This document shows positions 17,684-25,831 of a DNA stretch of 64,000 nt, one piece after another (positions within the stretch are counted from its first letter, which is position 1; each line of letters starts with the position of its first letter). Location of the stretch: the NCBI GenBank assembly GCA_022841205.1, contig JALHCK010000009.1, positions 1-64,000 on the forward strand, given 5' to 3'. The DNA is from Methanomicrobiales archaeon (GTDB lineage: Archaea > Halobacteriota > Methanomicrobia > Methanomicrobiales > Methanospirillaceae). The translations under genes and the position numbers were made by a program. The notes beneath the pieces are model-generated. The model was not told where the DNA came from and made no database searches. It was given only the letters and a program-made list of their open reading frames with translations.

Positions 17684-20600
17684 TGTCACGGCCTTTTGGT
17701 AAAGGAGATACCAGGTCGATTTCTCTCCTGATAGCGAACGCGATATGCTCTATGCTTTTCCTCTGGAGGATTGACCGATGATCACCTTTTAGCACATGGG
17801 AATCAACATACCCGGTTGTTATCTTTTTCCAGCCGAAACCGTGAGAGTACTTACCCTGTCTCCCATATCTCCTGACCAAAGTCGTTGACATAAAAATGGT
17901 AATCTTTCCATGATAGTATCCTGGTGTGTACGCAGCGATTGCATCATAATTTTTCATGGCGACTGTCCTTTGCGGTTCAGGCAGATCCGGTACCCACTCA
18001 GGGTAATTGTATGCCAGAGCCATCCTTCCATCCGATGCTGCTTGTGTGGACGCATTTCCAACCACTGGCGCCACTTCAGGTGTCACGGTCACCGGTGACC
18101 TTTCTTTTGATGTTCCTGATATCTCACCAGGGAATCTGTGCACTTTCTTTAATATAAACCATGGCAGTTTTTTGATGCATCTATTCCTGGTTTCTGGATC
18201 CGCCAGGAAAAACTCCCGGATATGAGAACGAGCTCCGCGGATATTTTCCCAGATATACATGTAGAATGACCAGAAATGGCTGTTTGTGTACTGGTTCGGA
18301 GCTGCATAGTCGAGAATTACAAGAACCCCGTGTTTTTCCCCTTCTCTCTCCAGCCTGCATGCCATTTCATAGGCTATCGATCCTCCTGCACAATACGCAA
18401 GAAGATGATATGGACCGTGAGGCTGCACCCTGCGCAGTTCCCGGATGTAACGGTGAGCCATCTCACCAACACTTTCCAGTGGCGGTTCTCGTCCGTCAAT
18501 TCCTGGTGACTGGATGCCGTATACCGGCTGATCGTCGCCAATGATCTGTGCAAGCTGGCCAAAATCGAACAGGGTCCCATCGACACCATGGATACAGAAC
18601 AGTGGAGGCCGGCTACCTCCCGTCCTCAGTGGAATAAATGTACAGGACTGACTTTCTTTATCCTGGTCTCTTAAAAGAGCAGTCATACTCCTGATTGTAG
18701 GCGATGTAAAGATTGCACTGACGGGGAGTCTGATTTTAAACTCCTCCTCAATACTCGAAATGAGCCTGATTGCAAGAAGTGAATGCCCTCCTGAATCGAA
18801 GAAATCATCATCTGGTCCAATATCCTGCAGCCCCATCACTTTTCTCCAGACAGAAGCCATGCGGGACGCCATATCGTCAGGGGCCACCTTGGATCCGGTC
18901 TCTGGTCCGGCAAAAGATGGTGTTGGCAGGGCGCGAAAGTCAATCTTTCCCCTCGATGTCAGGGGAACACTATCTATCCAGGTGAAGATGGCTGGAACCA
19001 TGTGCAAAGGCAGCCGTTCTGCGGCATACTGTCGCAATTTTTCGACCGGTACTTGCGAGCTGTCAGCATTCTTTACCAGAAAGCAGGAGAGTGATACCGT
19101 TCCTCCAATATCCCGATAAGGAATGATGACGGCCTGCCTGACTGCAGGATGCGTCTCCATAACGGAGGTCACCTCGCCACCCTCAACCCGGAAGCCCCTG
19201 ATTTTTACCTGCGTGTCGGAACGCCCGAGGAACCTCACGTTACCATCAGTGAGAAATGTCCCAAGGTCGCCGGTCCTGTAAAGCATCTGACCGGGAACGT
19301 AAGGATCAGGTATAAATTTTAATGCAGTAAGCCCGGGGCTGTCCAAATACCCCAAAGCAACACCATCCCCGGAGACGTATATTTCCCCTGTTATACCAAC
19401 AGGAACCGGGTTCATCGCATTGTCGAGAATATAGACATCGGAATTCGCTATCGGACGGCCAATAGGTATGCTGTCGTTGGAGCAATCTTCCAGCTTCATT
19501 TCATAATATGTGCTGAATGTGGTGTTTTCCGTAGGCCCGTACACGTTCGCAAATTGCGTCGTAGTGCAAAGCTCCAGGAAAGTCCCCGCATGAGCCGGAT
19601 CCATCACCTCGCCCCCAACCAGCAAATAACGGAGGCCGCAGAGCGCAGAAGGGTCCTCCGAAACAATCGCATGGAAGAGAGGCGTCGTGATGAACAGCAC
19701 ATCGATCTGACTATCAATTATTTGTGATTTCAACACGGGTGGAGACAGTGCTACGTCTTTATCGATGACTGCCAGGGTTGCACCGTTCAGGAGTGCACCC
19801 CAAATTTCAAATGTAGATGCATCGAATGCCGGATCTGACAAGTGACCAACGGTATTTTCGGGGGATATTTGGATATAGTCTGTATTCAGGACTAACCTGG
19901 CTATCCCGCGGTGAGGGATGCATACTCCTTTAGGCGTACCGGTCGATCCCGAAGTGAACATCACGTAAGCGAGGTCATCCGATCCCAAATCTCCTTCAGG
20001 GCAGAAAGGCCGCATCGACAATGCTCCATTGTCGACTGTTAATACAGTCTGCATGAATTTTTCCATCCTTGAAGACAGCCCTGGATCGGTAATCGCAGCA
20101 CATGCGGTTACACTTTTCATCATCTGTGCGATCCTGTTCTCGGGCTCTCCCGGGCTGATGGGCAGATAGGCACCACCGGCTTTCAGGGTCGCAAGCATGG
20201 CAATGACCATGCTCGCAGAACGCTCCATGAAGAGCACGACGATGTCGCCTTTCCTGACGTTTGACTCTCTCAGGCGGCCTGCAAGGCTGTTGGAACGTTC
20301 ATCGACCTGTCGATAGGTCATTTTTTCATCTGAATGCCTGATCGCTATTGCCTCCGGATACTCCCTTGCCCTTGCCTCGAAGAGCCTTGCAACGTTTTCC
20401 CTGGGAAAATTGCATTTTTTACCTTTTCCCATCTGCAAAACATCGCATGTCTCTTCATCTGTGAGAAGTTGCAGGTCTGATAGCTTTTTATCAGGGTCTT
20501 TTCCGATATCTTTCAGCAATGTCTGCCAGTGTCCGACCATGCGGACTATAGAACCATGGTCGAATAGCGCAACAGGATATTCAAATCTGCATGAAAGCCC

Positions 20601-21812
20601 GTCTGGTGTATCGGAAATTTCGAGAGTCAGGTCTGCTTTGACCAACAGGTCCTCGGGTTCATGACGCTCAATCGGGTATCCCCCGATAGTCCTTGGATGT
20701 GCAGGAAAGTTACGGAGCTGGAATAACGTCTGAAAAACCGGAGGGATGTTTCGCGATCTTCTGACGTACAGCTTTTCCACAAGTTTCTCAAAAGGCAGGT
20801 CCTGGTTTTCATATGCTTCCAGTGTCCTTTCCCTGACATACCTCAGCAGCTCCCTGAATGACTGATCTGGAAAGATAGCGCCTCGTATTGCCAGTGTGTT
20901 TACACAAAGTCCGATCATCCCCTCGATGTCGAACTGGTTCCTCCCGGCGATTGGACAGCCCACGATGATATCTTCCTGCCCTGAATACCGGTAAAGCAAC
21001 ACAAAAAACGCCGAAAGAAGGGTCATAAATAGTGTTGCTTTCTCCTTTCGGCCCACTTTTTGGAGTACATCTTTCAGGTCACAAGGGAGCACAAGGGTCA
21101 GGGCTTTACCATCGTATGACTGGAGATGCGGACGGGGATGATCGAATGGGAGATCCAGTACAGGAAGATCACCGTTAAGCCTGCTCGTCCAGTATTCCAT
21201 CTGCCCGGAATACTCCCCGGATTCGAAAGCATCACGCTGCCGGGTCGAATACTGGTCGTATTGTAGCCCGGTGGGAGGCAGTGCTGTCCCGGCATCCAGT
21301 CCGCTGGTGAGCGCGTCATAAATGGACGCCAACTCTTTTAGCAGGATGTTCATCGACCATCCGTCCATGATGGAGTGATGCATGATCAGAGCAAGCAGGA
21401 GATCACTGGTTCCGAGTCGGATCAGCCGAAGTCGGATCAACGGATCATTGGCCAGATCGAAAGGCTGCCTGGCTAATTCATTCATAATAGAAGCTGCCTC
21501 ATCGAGGGCGCTGCTCTCTTTATCCGAAAGATCAATGGTGATTAGTTCCGGGACTCGTGTTGAGGGTCGTTGATATACCTGACCGTCGATAACCAACAGG
21601 TTCATTCTCAACGCAATATGACGGGAGACGACTTCTGCGACACTCAGCTGTAAGAGAACCGGATCGATTACACCCCTGATGCGGTAACAGATCAATTCAT
21701 TATACAGGGTGCTCCGGGGATCAAGAGCCTCGATAAACCAGAGCCTCTCCTGCGCAAAAGAGGCCCTTGTTAAATCTCTGTGGCTACCCGGCGAAATTAC
21801 TGGAATCGTCAT
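17676..21812 (-). CDS. Nonribosomal peptide synthetase, C-A-PCP-TE
   Basis: 1,378 residues, one complete elongation and release module. Condensation domain (1-430) with HHSIMDG. Adenylation domain (about 470-960) with TSGSTGTPKGV, YGPTENTTF, TGDLG and GRSDTQVKIRGFRVEGGEV. Carrier domain with GGHSLL, attachment Ser near 1010. Thioesterase (1060-1378) with nucleophile motif YCAGG (Cys in place of the usual Ser), Asp in LDYAAP and His in GDHRS. Hand alignment to GrsA gives the pocket code D-A-F-F-L-G-V-T-F-K, a hydrophobic pocket; the substrate is not assigned. The ATG overlaps the upstream stop as ATGA with GAAAGGAA before it. The C domain must take its donor in trans from the upstream ligase-PCP protein. 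Confidence 0.95.
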   Translation of the reverse strand: MTIPVISPGSHRDLTRASFAQERLWFIEALDPRSTLYNELICYRIRGVIDPVLLQLSVAEVVSRHIALRMNLLVIDGQVYQRPSTRVPELITIDLSDKESSALDEAASIMNELARQPFDLANDPLIRLRLIRLGTSDLLLALIMHHSIMDGWSMNILLKELASIYDALTSGLDAGTALPPTGLQYDQYSTRQRDAFESGEYSGQMEYWTSRLNGDLPVLDLPFDHPRPHLQSYDGKALTLVLPCDLKDVLQKVGRKEKATLFMTLLSAFFVLLYRYSGQEDIIVGCPIAGRNQFDIEGMIGLCVNTLAIRGAIFPDQSFRELLRYVRERTLEAYENQDLPFEKLVEKLYVRRSRNIPPVFQTLFQLRNFPAHPRTIGGYPIERHEPEDLLVKADLTLEISDTPDGLSCRFEYPVALFDHGSIVRMVGHWQTLLKDIGKDPDKKLSDLQLLTDEETCDVLQMGKGKKCNFPRENVARLFEARAREYPEAIAIRHSDEKMTYRQVDERSNSLAGRLRESNVRKGDIVVLFMERSASMVIAMLATLKAGGAYLPISPGEPENRIAQMMKSVTACAAITDPGLSSRMEKFMQTVLTVDNGALSMRPFCPEGDLGSDDLAYVMFTSGSTGTPKGVCIPHRGIARLVLNTDYIQISPENTVGHLSDPAFDASTFEIWGALLNGATLAVIDKDVALSPPVLKSQIIDSQIDVLFITTPLFHAIVSEDPSALCGLRYLLVGGEVMDPAHAGTFLELCTTTQFANVYGPTENTTFSTYYEMKLEDCSNDSIPIGRPIANSDVYILDNAMNPVPVGITGEIYVSGDGVALGYLDSPGLTALKFIPDPYVPGQMLYRTGDLGTFLTDGNVRFLGRSDTQVKIRGFRVEGGEVTSVMETHPAVRQAVIIPYRDIGGTVSLSCFLVKNADSSQVPVEKLRQYAAERLPLHMVPAIFTWIDSVPLTSRGKIDFRALPTPSFAGPETGSKVAPDDMASRMASVWRKVMGLQDIGPDDDFFDSGGHSLLAIRLISSIEEEFKIRLPVSAIFTSPTIRSMTALLRDQDKESQSCTFIPLRTGGSRPPLFCIHGVDGTLFDFGQLAQIIGDDQPVYGIQSPGIDGREPPLESVGEMAHRYIRELRRVQPHGPYHLLAYCAGGSIAYEMACRLEREGEKHGVLVILDYAAPNQYTNSHFWSFYMYIWENIRGARSHIREFFLADPETRNRCIKKLPWFILKKVHRFPGEISGTSKERSPVTVTPEVAPVVGNASTQAASDGRMALAYNYPEWVPDLPEPQRTVAMKNYDAIAAYTPGYYHGKITIFMSTTLVRRYGRQGKYSHGFGWKKITTGYVDSHVLKGDHRSILQRKSIEHIAFAIRREIDLVSPLPKGRDNE

Positions 21813-23632
21813 TTCCTTTCATTCAGCCTGCGATCGATGAAGTCTCCAAGCCGGGCAATGGTGTCATGGTTCATGACGCTGGCGATGCCAATCTTCATAT
21901 CAAACGCCTTGGCAATACGAGATTCCACCATTGTCGCGAGCAGTGAGTCTCCACCGAAGTCGAAAAAGCTTGCATCCCTGCCAATCATGCTCTTTTTTAA
22001 AACATCTGACCAGATAGCCGCCAGTATCTTTTCAGTCTCTGTGATGGGAGGCAAATATTCCGCGTCCGTCGGATTGTCATCTGCGGCTGGCAGATCTTTC
22101 AACCTGTCATACATGCCGATTCTCTGTACCTTTCCCGTTGGACCTTTGGGGATCTCATCGACAATCCAGAAACAGGCCGGGACCTTAAAATATGCCAGGT
22201 TGCCGGATACATGCTTTTTCAGGTCATGGACGTTTGTATCCCGCGGATCTCTTAATACAACCGCTGCCCCGACTTTTTCTCCTAACACAGGATCCGGTAC
22301 GGAAAATGCGACAGCTTCTTCCACCTCAGTGTTTGACAGGAGGGCTTCTTCAACCTCGCGGGGTGATATTTTTTCACCACCCCGGTTTATCATTTCTTTA
22401 ATCCGTCCGTCAATAAAGAAATACCCGTCCTCGTCCATGTGCCCCAGATCTCCTGTGAGAAACCATCCGTTCAGAAACGCCTTTTCATTGGCCTTGGGAT
22501 TATTCTCGTAGCCCCCGAACAGGCGGGATCCCCTGAGTGCGATCTCACCTGTGACGTTTTGTGGTAAAAATCCCCCCTCGCTATCGAGAATTGCCATTTC
22601 CAGCCCTGCTGGTATTCCAACCGATCCAGCTTTTCTCAGATTAGGCGGCAGTGGATTTGTCGAAATCTGGTGTGGAGCCTCAGTCATTCCATACGCTTCG
22701 ACAACCGGCACACCAAAAACATCCTCAAGTCCTTCCTTCACGGTGGGAGGCAATGATGCTGATGAAGACCGGATAAACCTGAGATTTGTCATTTGTGCCC
22801 GGTCTTTGTGCAAAACCGCCTGCTTCAGTACATGCTGGTGAATCGTGGGACTTGAGGTGTACCACGTAGGACGATATTCAAATAACCATTTCATCATGTT
22901 TTCTTCATTGAACCCGGGGGTGCACACCACACTGCCTCCTGATACAAGAGAACAGATTACCGCGCCTATCAGCGCTTGGATATGGAACAGTGGCATGACG
23001 TTGAGGCATTTGTCCTGTTCGGTCAAACCAAGCGGTTCAACCATACTTACCGCAGAGACAACGATGCTGGATTGTATGAGGGGCACCAGCTTGGGACGGG
23101 ACGTTGTTCCGGATGTGTGCAAGATAAGTCCAATATCTTCGGGTCCGGCAAACCCGGTTTCATGTATCCGTTCCTGGTTTTTACCCGACAGGGTAAATGC
23201 CCCTGCGGTCCTGCCATCCGGAATAAGCGTAATGACCTGTATCCCAAGCGGGCATGCAGCTGTACCTGCATAAGGCTCCAACTCGGGGGATGCAATAATC
23301 GCTGAAGCCTTCATGTCAGAAAGGTAAAATTCAAGCTCTTTCTCCCTGTAAAGCGGATTTATGGGAGCACAGCTGAACCCTGATATGACGGATAAAAAGG
23401 CCGTCGCCATTTCAGGGCCGTTCGGAAGCATGAGTGCGATACGGTCGCCTCTGCCATACCCCATGTCGTTCAGGGTCGTAACAGTATTTTCGACCAGATG
23501 GCGTAATGCTCCATAGGTCAGAGGACTGCTGTCAACACCTTCAATTGCAACCTTTTCCGGATTGCGACCTTTACATGCCGCATCGAAGACTGTTAAAAAT
23601 GGTATCTCCATCATAATGCCCCGGGTTATCAT
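21809..23632 (-). CDS. Acyl-AMP ligase fused to a peptidyl carrier domain (loading module)
   Basis: 607 residues. The ligase part (1-510) belongs to the ANL superfamily and resembles acyl/oxalyl-CoA synthetases more than amino-acid A domains: LHTSGTTSRPK, AYGMTEAPHQ, TGDLGHMDEDGYFFIDGRIK, RGGEKISPREVEE, and the catalytic Lys in GPTGKVQR. The C-terminal 80 residues are a carrier domain (FFDFGGDSLLATM, Ser near 562). It should activate a carboxylic acid, load it on its own PCP and pass it to the C domain of the next protein. ATG 23632 overlaps the stop of the upstream gene as ATGA; ATG 23614 is an alternative. The acid is not identifiable from sequence. Confidence 0.92.
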   Translation of the reverse strand: MITRGIMMEIPFLTVFDAACKGRNPEKVAIEGVDSSPLTYGALRHLVENTVTTLNDMGYGRGDRIALMLPNGPEMATAFLSVISGFSCAPINPLYREKELEFYLSDMKASAIIASPELEPYAGTAACPLGIQVITLIPDGRTAGAFTLSGKNQERIHETGFAGPEDIGLILHTSGTTSRPKLVPLIQSSIVVSAVSMVEPLGLTEQDKCLNVMPLFHIQALIGAVICSLVSGGSVVCTPGFNEENMMKWLFEYRPTWYTSSPTIHQHVLKQAVLHKDRAQMTNLRFIRSSSASLPPTVKEGLEDVFGVPVVEAYGMTEAPHQISTNPLPPNLRKAGSVGIPAGLEMAILDSEGGFLPQNVTGEIALRGSRLFGGYENNPKANEKAFLNGWFLTGDLGHMDEDGYFFIDGRIKEMINRGGEKISPREVEEALLSNTEVEEAVAFSVPDPVLGEKVGAAVVLRDPRDTNVHDLKKHVSGNLAYFKVPACFWIVDEIPKGPTGKVQRIGMYDRLKDLPAADDNPTDAEYLPPITETEKILAAIWSDVLKKSMIGRDASFFDFGGDSLLATMVESRIAKAFDMKIGIASVMNHDTIARLGDFIDRRLNERK

Positions 23633-23922
23633 ACAATTGGAATCGCAGCTGTATTCCTTACCAGTCGTTCATCTGTAACGGGTACACGCTTTTGATAGTC
23701 GTAATAAATGGAATCAGGCCCAACACGCATATACCCACCCACTTGTTCATCCCTTGTGTGCATATGGGCGAATAAAACGCCTTTTTTAAATGTTTCTAAG
23801 GTATCATCGATAATTTCTCCGTATGTTATTGATGTATAAGGGGTGTCGGTCTTATCCGGCACCATACCGGTCGGAGCAAGCTGGATGATAAGCTTCTCAA
23901 AAAGGGCCTTGGTTGTGTCCAT
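23629..23922 (-). CDS. Truncated beta-keto acid cleavage enzyme (BKACE, DUF849) N-terminal fragment
   Basis: 97 residues. KLIIQLAPTGMVP, the Pro-Tyr-x-x-Ile-Thr block (TPYTSITYGEIIDD) and AHMHTRDE match the first two strands of BKACE enzymes, whose HxHxRD motif binds metal. Family members are about 280-310 residues and need two further His/Glu metal sites that are absent here. The frame ends in ATGA overlap with the acyl ligase, so the short form is neatly coupled to the operon, not simply interrupted. Either it is a deletion remnant at the operon head or a small protein kept for coupling. Not catalytic on its own, by inference. Confidence 0.65.
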   Translation of the reverse strand: MDTTKALFEKLIIQLAPTGMVPDKTDTPYTSITYGEIIDDTLETFKKGVLFAHMHTRDEQVGGYMRVGPDSIYYDYQKRVPVTDERLVRNTAAIPIV

Positions 23923-24276
23923 CTCTCAATCAAGTATCATTATAGATATTCAGACTTTTAATTAATTGTAGCGTGCCGGAGCCCGTCCGGAAACCGTCAC
24001 CCAATCCAAGCCTGCTTTCCAGGGGGGATCGAAACAGGAGATCCGCCTGGAATGCCAGGCCACGGAATAACCGCCCACTTCCCTGGAGTGAATAACGCCC
24101 CTGCTTCTTTCCCGGTCTTCTCCAGGCCCTGATGGCCCCAAACACCCGCGATATCATCCATGATGGGAAGATCATTGCCAACAGGTATCTCCGAACATAT
24201 CTTTGCATAGGGATGGATCCTTTGCCATGCTCCACCGCCCTCGATTTAATCATGCTCCCCATTACAAATACCATCC
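23923..24276. other. Intergenic region between the NRPS locus and the Nmad3-like gene
   Basis: No supported gene. An AT-rich tract at 23935-23972 (ATTAATTAAAAGT and TCTATAATGATAC on the minus strand) is the likely promoter of the NRPS operon. Open frames here on both strands overlap each other, are Arg/Ser-rich or hydrophobic without family features, and were not called. Confidence 0.4.
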
Positions 24277-24978
24277 ATGAATGGGCTTCTCGTCAGAGTC
24301 GGCATCGATACCACATCCGGCGGATGGAATTCACCTGTCGACCCCTGTTCAGGGCGCTACGTCTACGTCCCGATCCCTGAAGAACCCCTGCTTGTCAGGA
24401 AAGGACTGTGCCGGTTCTTTGACGAACTGATCCCCTCCCTGAGGGACTTCGGCGTCACGCTCCCGCCTTACTTGTACGGGAGACCCATGCACCTTGACCC
24501 CGACTTCGAGTACCTCACATACGGCGATCGCCACCCCCGTGACATCCCGCTGCAGGCATTAGTCCCGGGGGATTTCATCGTTTTTTATACAGGGATGCGA
24601 TCGGTGTATCCGGAAGATCGTGAACTGGTCTATGCGATCATCGGGTTCTATGAAATCGACGAAGTGCTCCCTGCCGCATCCGTGCCCCCCGAACGGTGGG
24701 TCGAGAATGCCCATACCCGGCGGAACGGCAATCCCCGTGACACCATTGTCAGGGCCCGCCTGGGGCAATCCGGGAGGCTGGAGCGGTGCATTCCTGTCGG
24801 GGAATACAGGGACCGGGCATACCGGGTCCGTCGGGATATCCTTGCCGCATGGGGCGGGCTCACAGTCAGGGAGGGCTTTCTCCAGCGGAGCGGGAGGTTG
24901 CCGGGACTTCAGGACCCGGAACGGTTTCTTGACTGGTTCACATCGTTGGGCATACCCCTTGTTCAGAAAAATTTTTGA
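24277..24978 (+). CDS. Nucleotide modification associated domain 3 (Nmad3)-like protein
   Basis: 233 residues. The N-terminus (LLVRVGIDTTSGGWNSPVDP, then RYVYVPIPEE) and the blocks PMHLDPDFEYLTYGDR and LVPGDFIVFYTGMRS match my recollection of the Nmad3 family, found with DNA hypermodification genes in phages and in scattered bacterial and archaeal genomes. The family is thought to act on or protect modified bases; its reaction is not established. No methyltransferase, glycosylase or nuclease partner is adjacent, so it looks like an orphan. No signal peptide or membrane segment. The family name is moderately sure; the function is not assigned. Confidence 0.6.
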   Translation: MNGLLVRVGIDTTSGGWNSPVDPCSGRYVYVPIPEEPLLVRKGLCRFFDELIPSLRDFGVTLPPYLYGRPMHLDPDFEYLTYGDRHPRDIPLQALVPGDFIVFYTGMRSVYPEDRELVYAIIGFYEIDEVLPAASVPPERWVENAHTRRNGNPRDTIVRARLGQSGRLERCIPVGEYRDRAYRVRRDILAAWGGLTVREGFLQRSGRLPGLQDPERFLDWFTSLGIPLVQKNF

Positions 24979-25360
24979 CCCTCGCCGGACCCGGGAACGT
25001 TCGTCTTTCCGGACCGAACAGCCGCCGGGTGACAGCCACTCCGGCAAAGAGGGCCGACATCTTTTGGGAGCTGGTGGAGCGGGTGGAGGGAATTTTCCAT
25101 TGGGGTAGCGTATTCCGGCATTGACCGGATACAGAGTTTACTATTATCTGGTGCCAGGGGTTTTGGGTAAAACAGCCTCGCACGCGATCCTGCCGGGATC
25201 CACGCACCATTTCCGTTTGCCAAAGCCGCCACTCCCCGCTCTGGAGCAGTGCGGCTGGGCAACTAACCGATCTAAGTATCAGGGGATACCCGGGTTCTCC
25301 CGGCCAGTCATCGGGAATTATCCCCGACAGGCATTAATACCGGGAAAGTGATGGAGACGT
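24979..25360. other. Intergenic, no gene seen
   Basis: About 380 bases without a supported reading frame or RNA structure. GGAGACGT just before ATG 25361 is the ribosome-binding site of the next gene. Confidence 0.4.
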
Positions 25361-25693
25361 ATGGAACCGATGGTTACCACCGCCCTGATGTTCATCGTCG
25401 CGTTGATCATTTCAACGGTCATCATCTACTTCGTTGCAAAATTTTTTGGTGAAAAAGAAGGCATAGGTACGGCATTTCTTGCCGCCCTCACCGGCACGAT
25501 CATTTACACTGTCGTCTATTACCTGATGGGAAAAGGCTGGATCGCGGCCATTATCGCCGGGATTGTCTGGCTGATGGCATTGAAGTTCTTCTATAAGATC
25601 GGCTGGCTCAAATCGCTGGTAATTGCCGTTGTCGTCTGGATCCTCACGACCATCATCGGATGGTTCTTACCCACCCTCACCGGTCCGCTGTAA
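25361..25693 (+). CDS. Small integral membrane protein, four predicted helices
   Basis: 110 residues, almost wholly hydrophobic: helices near 7-27, 38-57, 59-77 and 82-103, separated by short charged loops (KFFGEKEG, GKG, KIGWLK). GGAG sits 6-7 nt before the ATG. No family motif is recognised. A T6 run 18 bases after the stop suggests it is transcribed alone. Confidence 0.7.
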   Translation: MEPMVTTALMFIVALIISTVIIYFVAKFFGEKEGIGTAFLAALTGTIIYTVVYYLMGKGWIAAIIAGIVWLMALKFFYKIGWLKSLVIAVVVWILTTIIGWFLPTLTGPL

Positions 25694-25710
25694 CCGCCCA
25701 TGAGATAACC

Positions 25711-25716
25711 TTTTTT
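25711..25716 (+). terminator. T-run terminator after the small membrane protein
   Basis: T6 at 25711-25716, 18 bases downstream of the stop codon, without a preceding hairpin. Archaeal termination works on such T-runs. Confidence 0.45.
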
Positions 25717-25799
25717 ACAGTCCTGCATCCTTGATGCGGACATGGAGTATGAGTCCTGCCATACATCGATTACTGCAATAATTCCCGCACCCAACGCCA

Positions 25800-25810
25800 G
25801 GTATAATTAA
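25800..25810 (+). promoter_or_regulatory. TATA box of the serpin gene
   Basis: GTATAATTAAA centred about 26 bases before ATG 25832 puts the expected transcription start at or next to the ATG, so the serpin mRNA is probably leaderless. Confidence 0.5.
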
Positions 25811-25831
25811 ACCACTGCCAAGTACAAGTCC

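Noticed and set aside
23930..24274. 114-codon minus-strand frame upstream of the NRPS operon
   Set aside because: No ribosome site or family features; it overlaps a plus-strand frame of equal quality and the proposed promoter.
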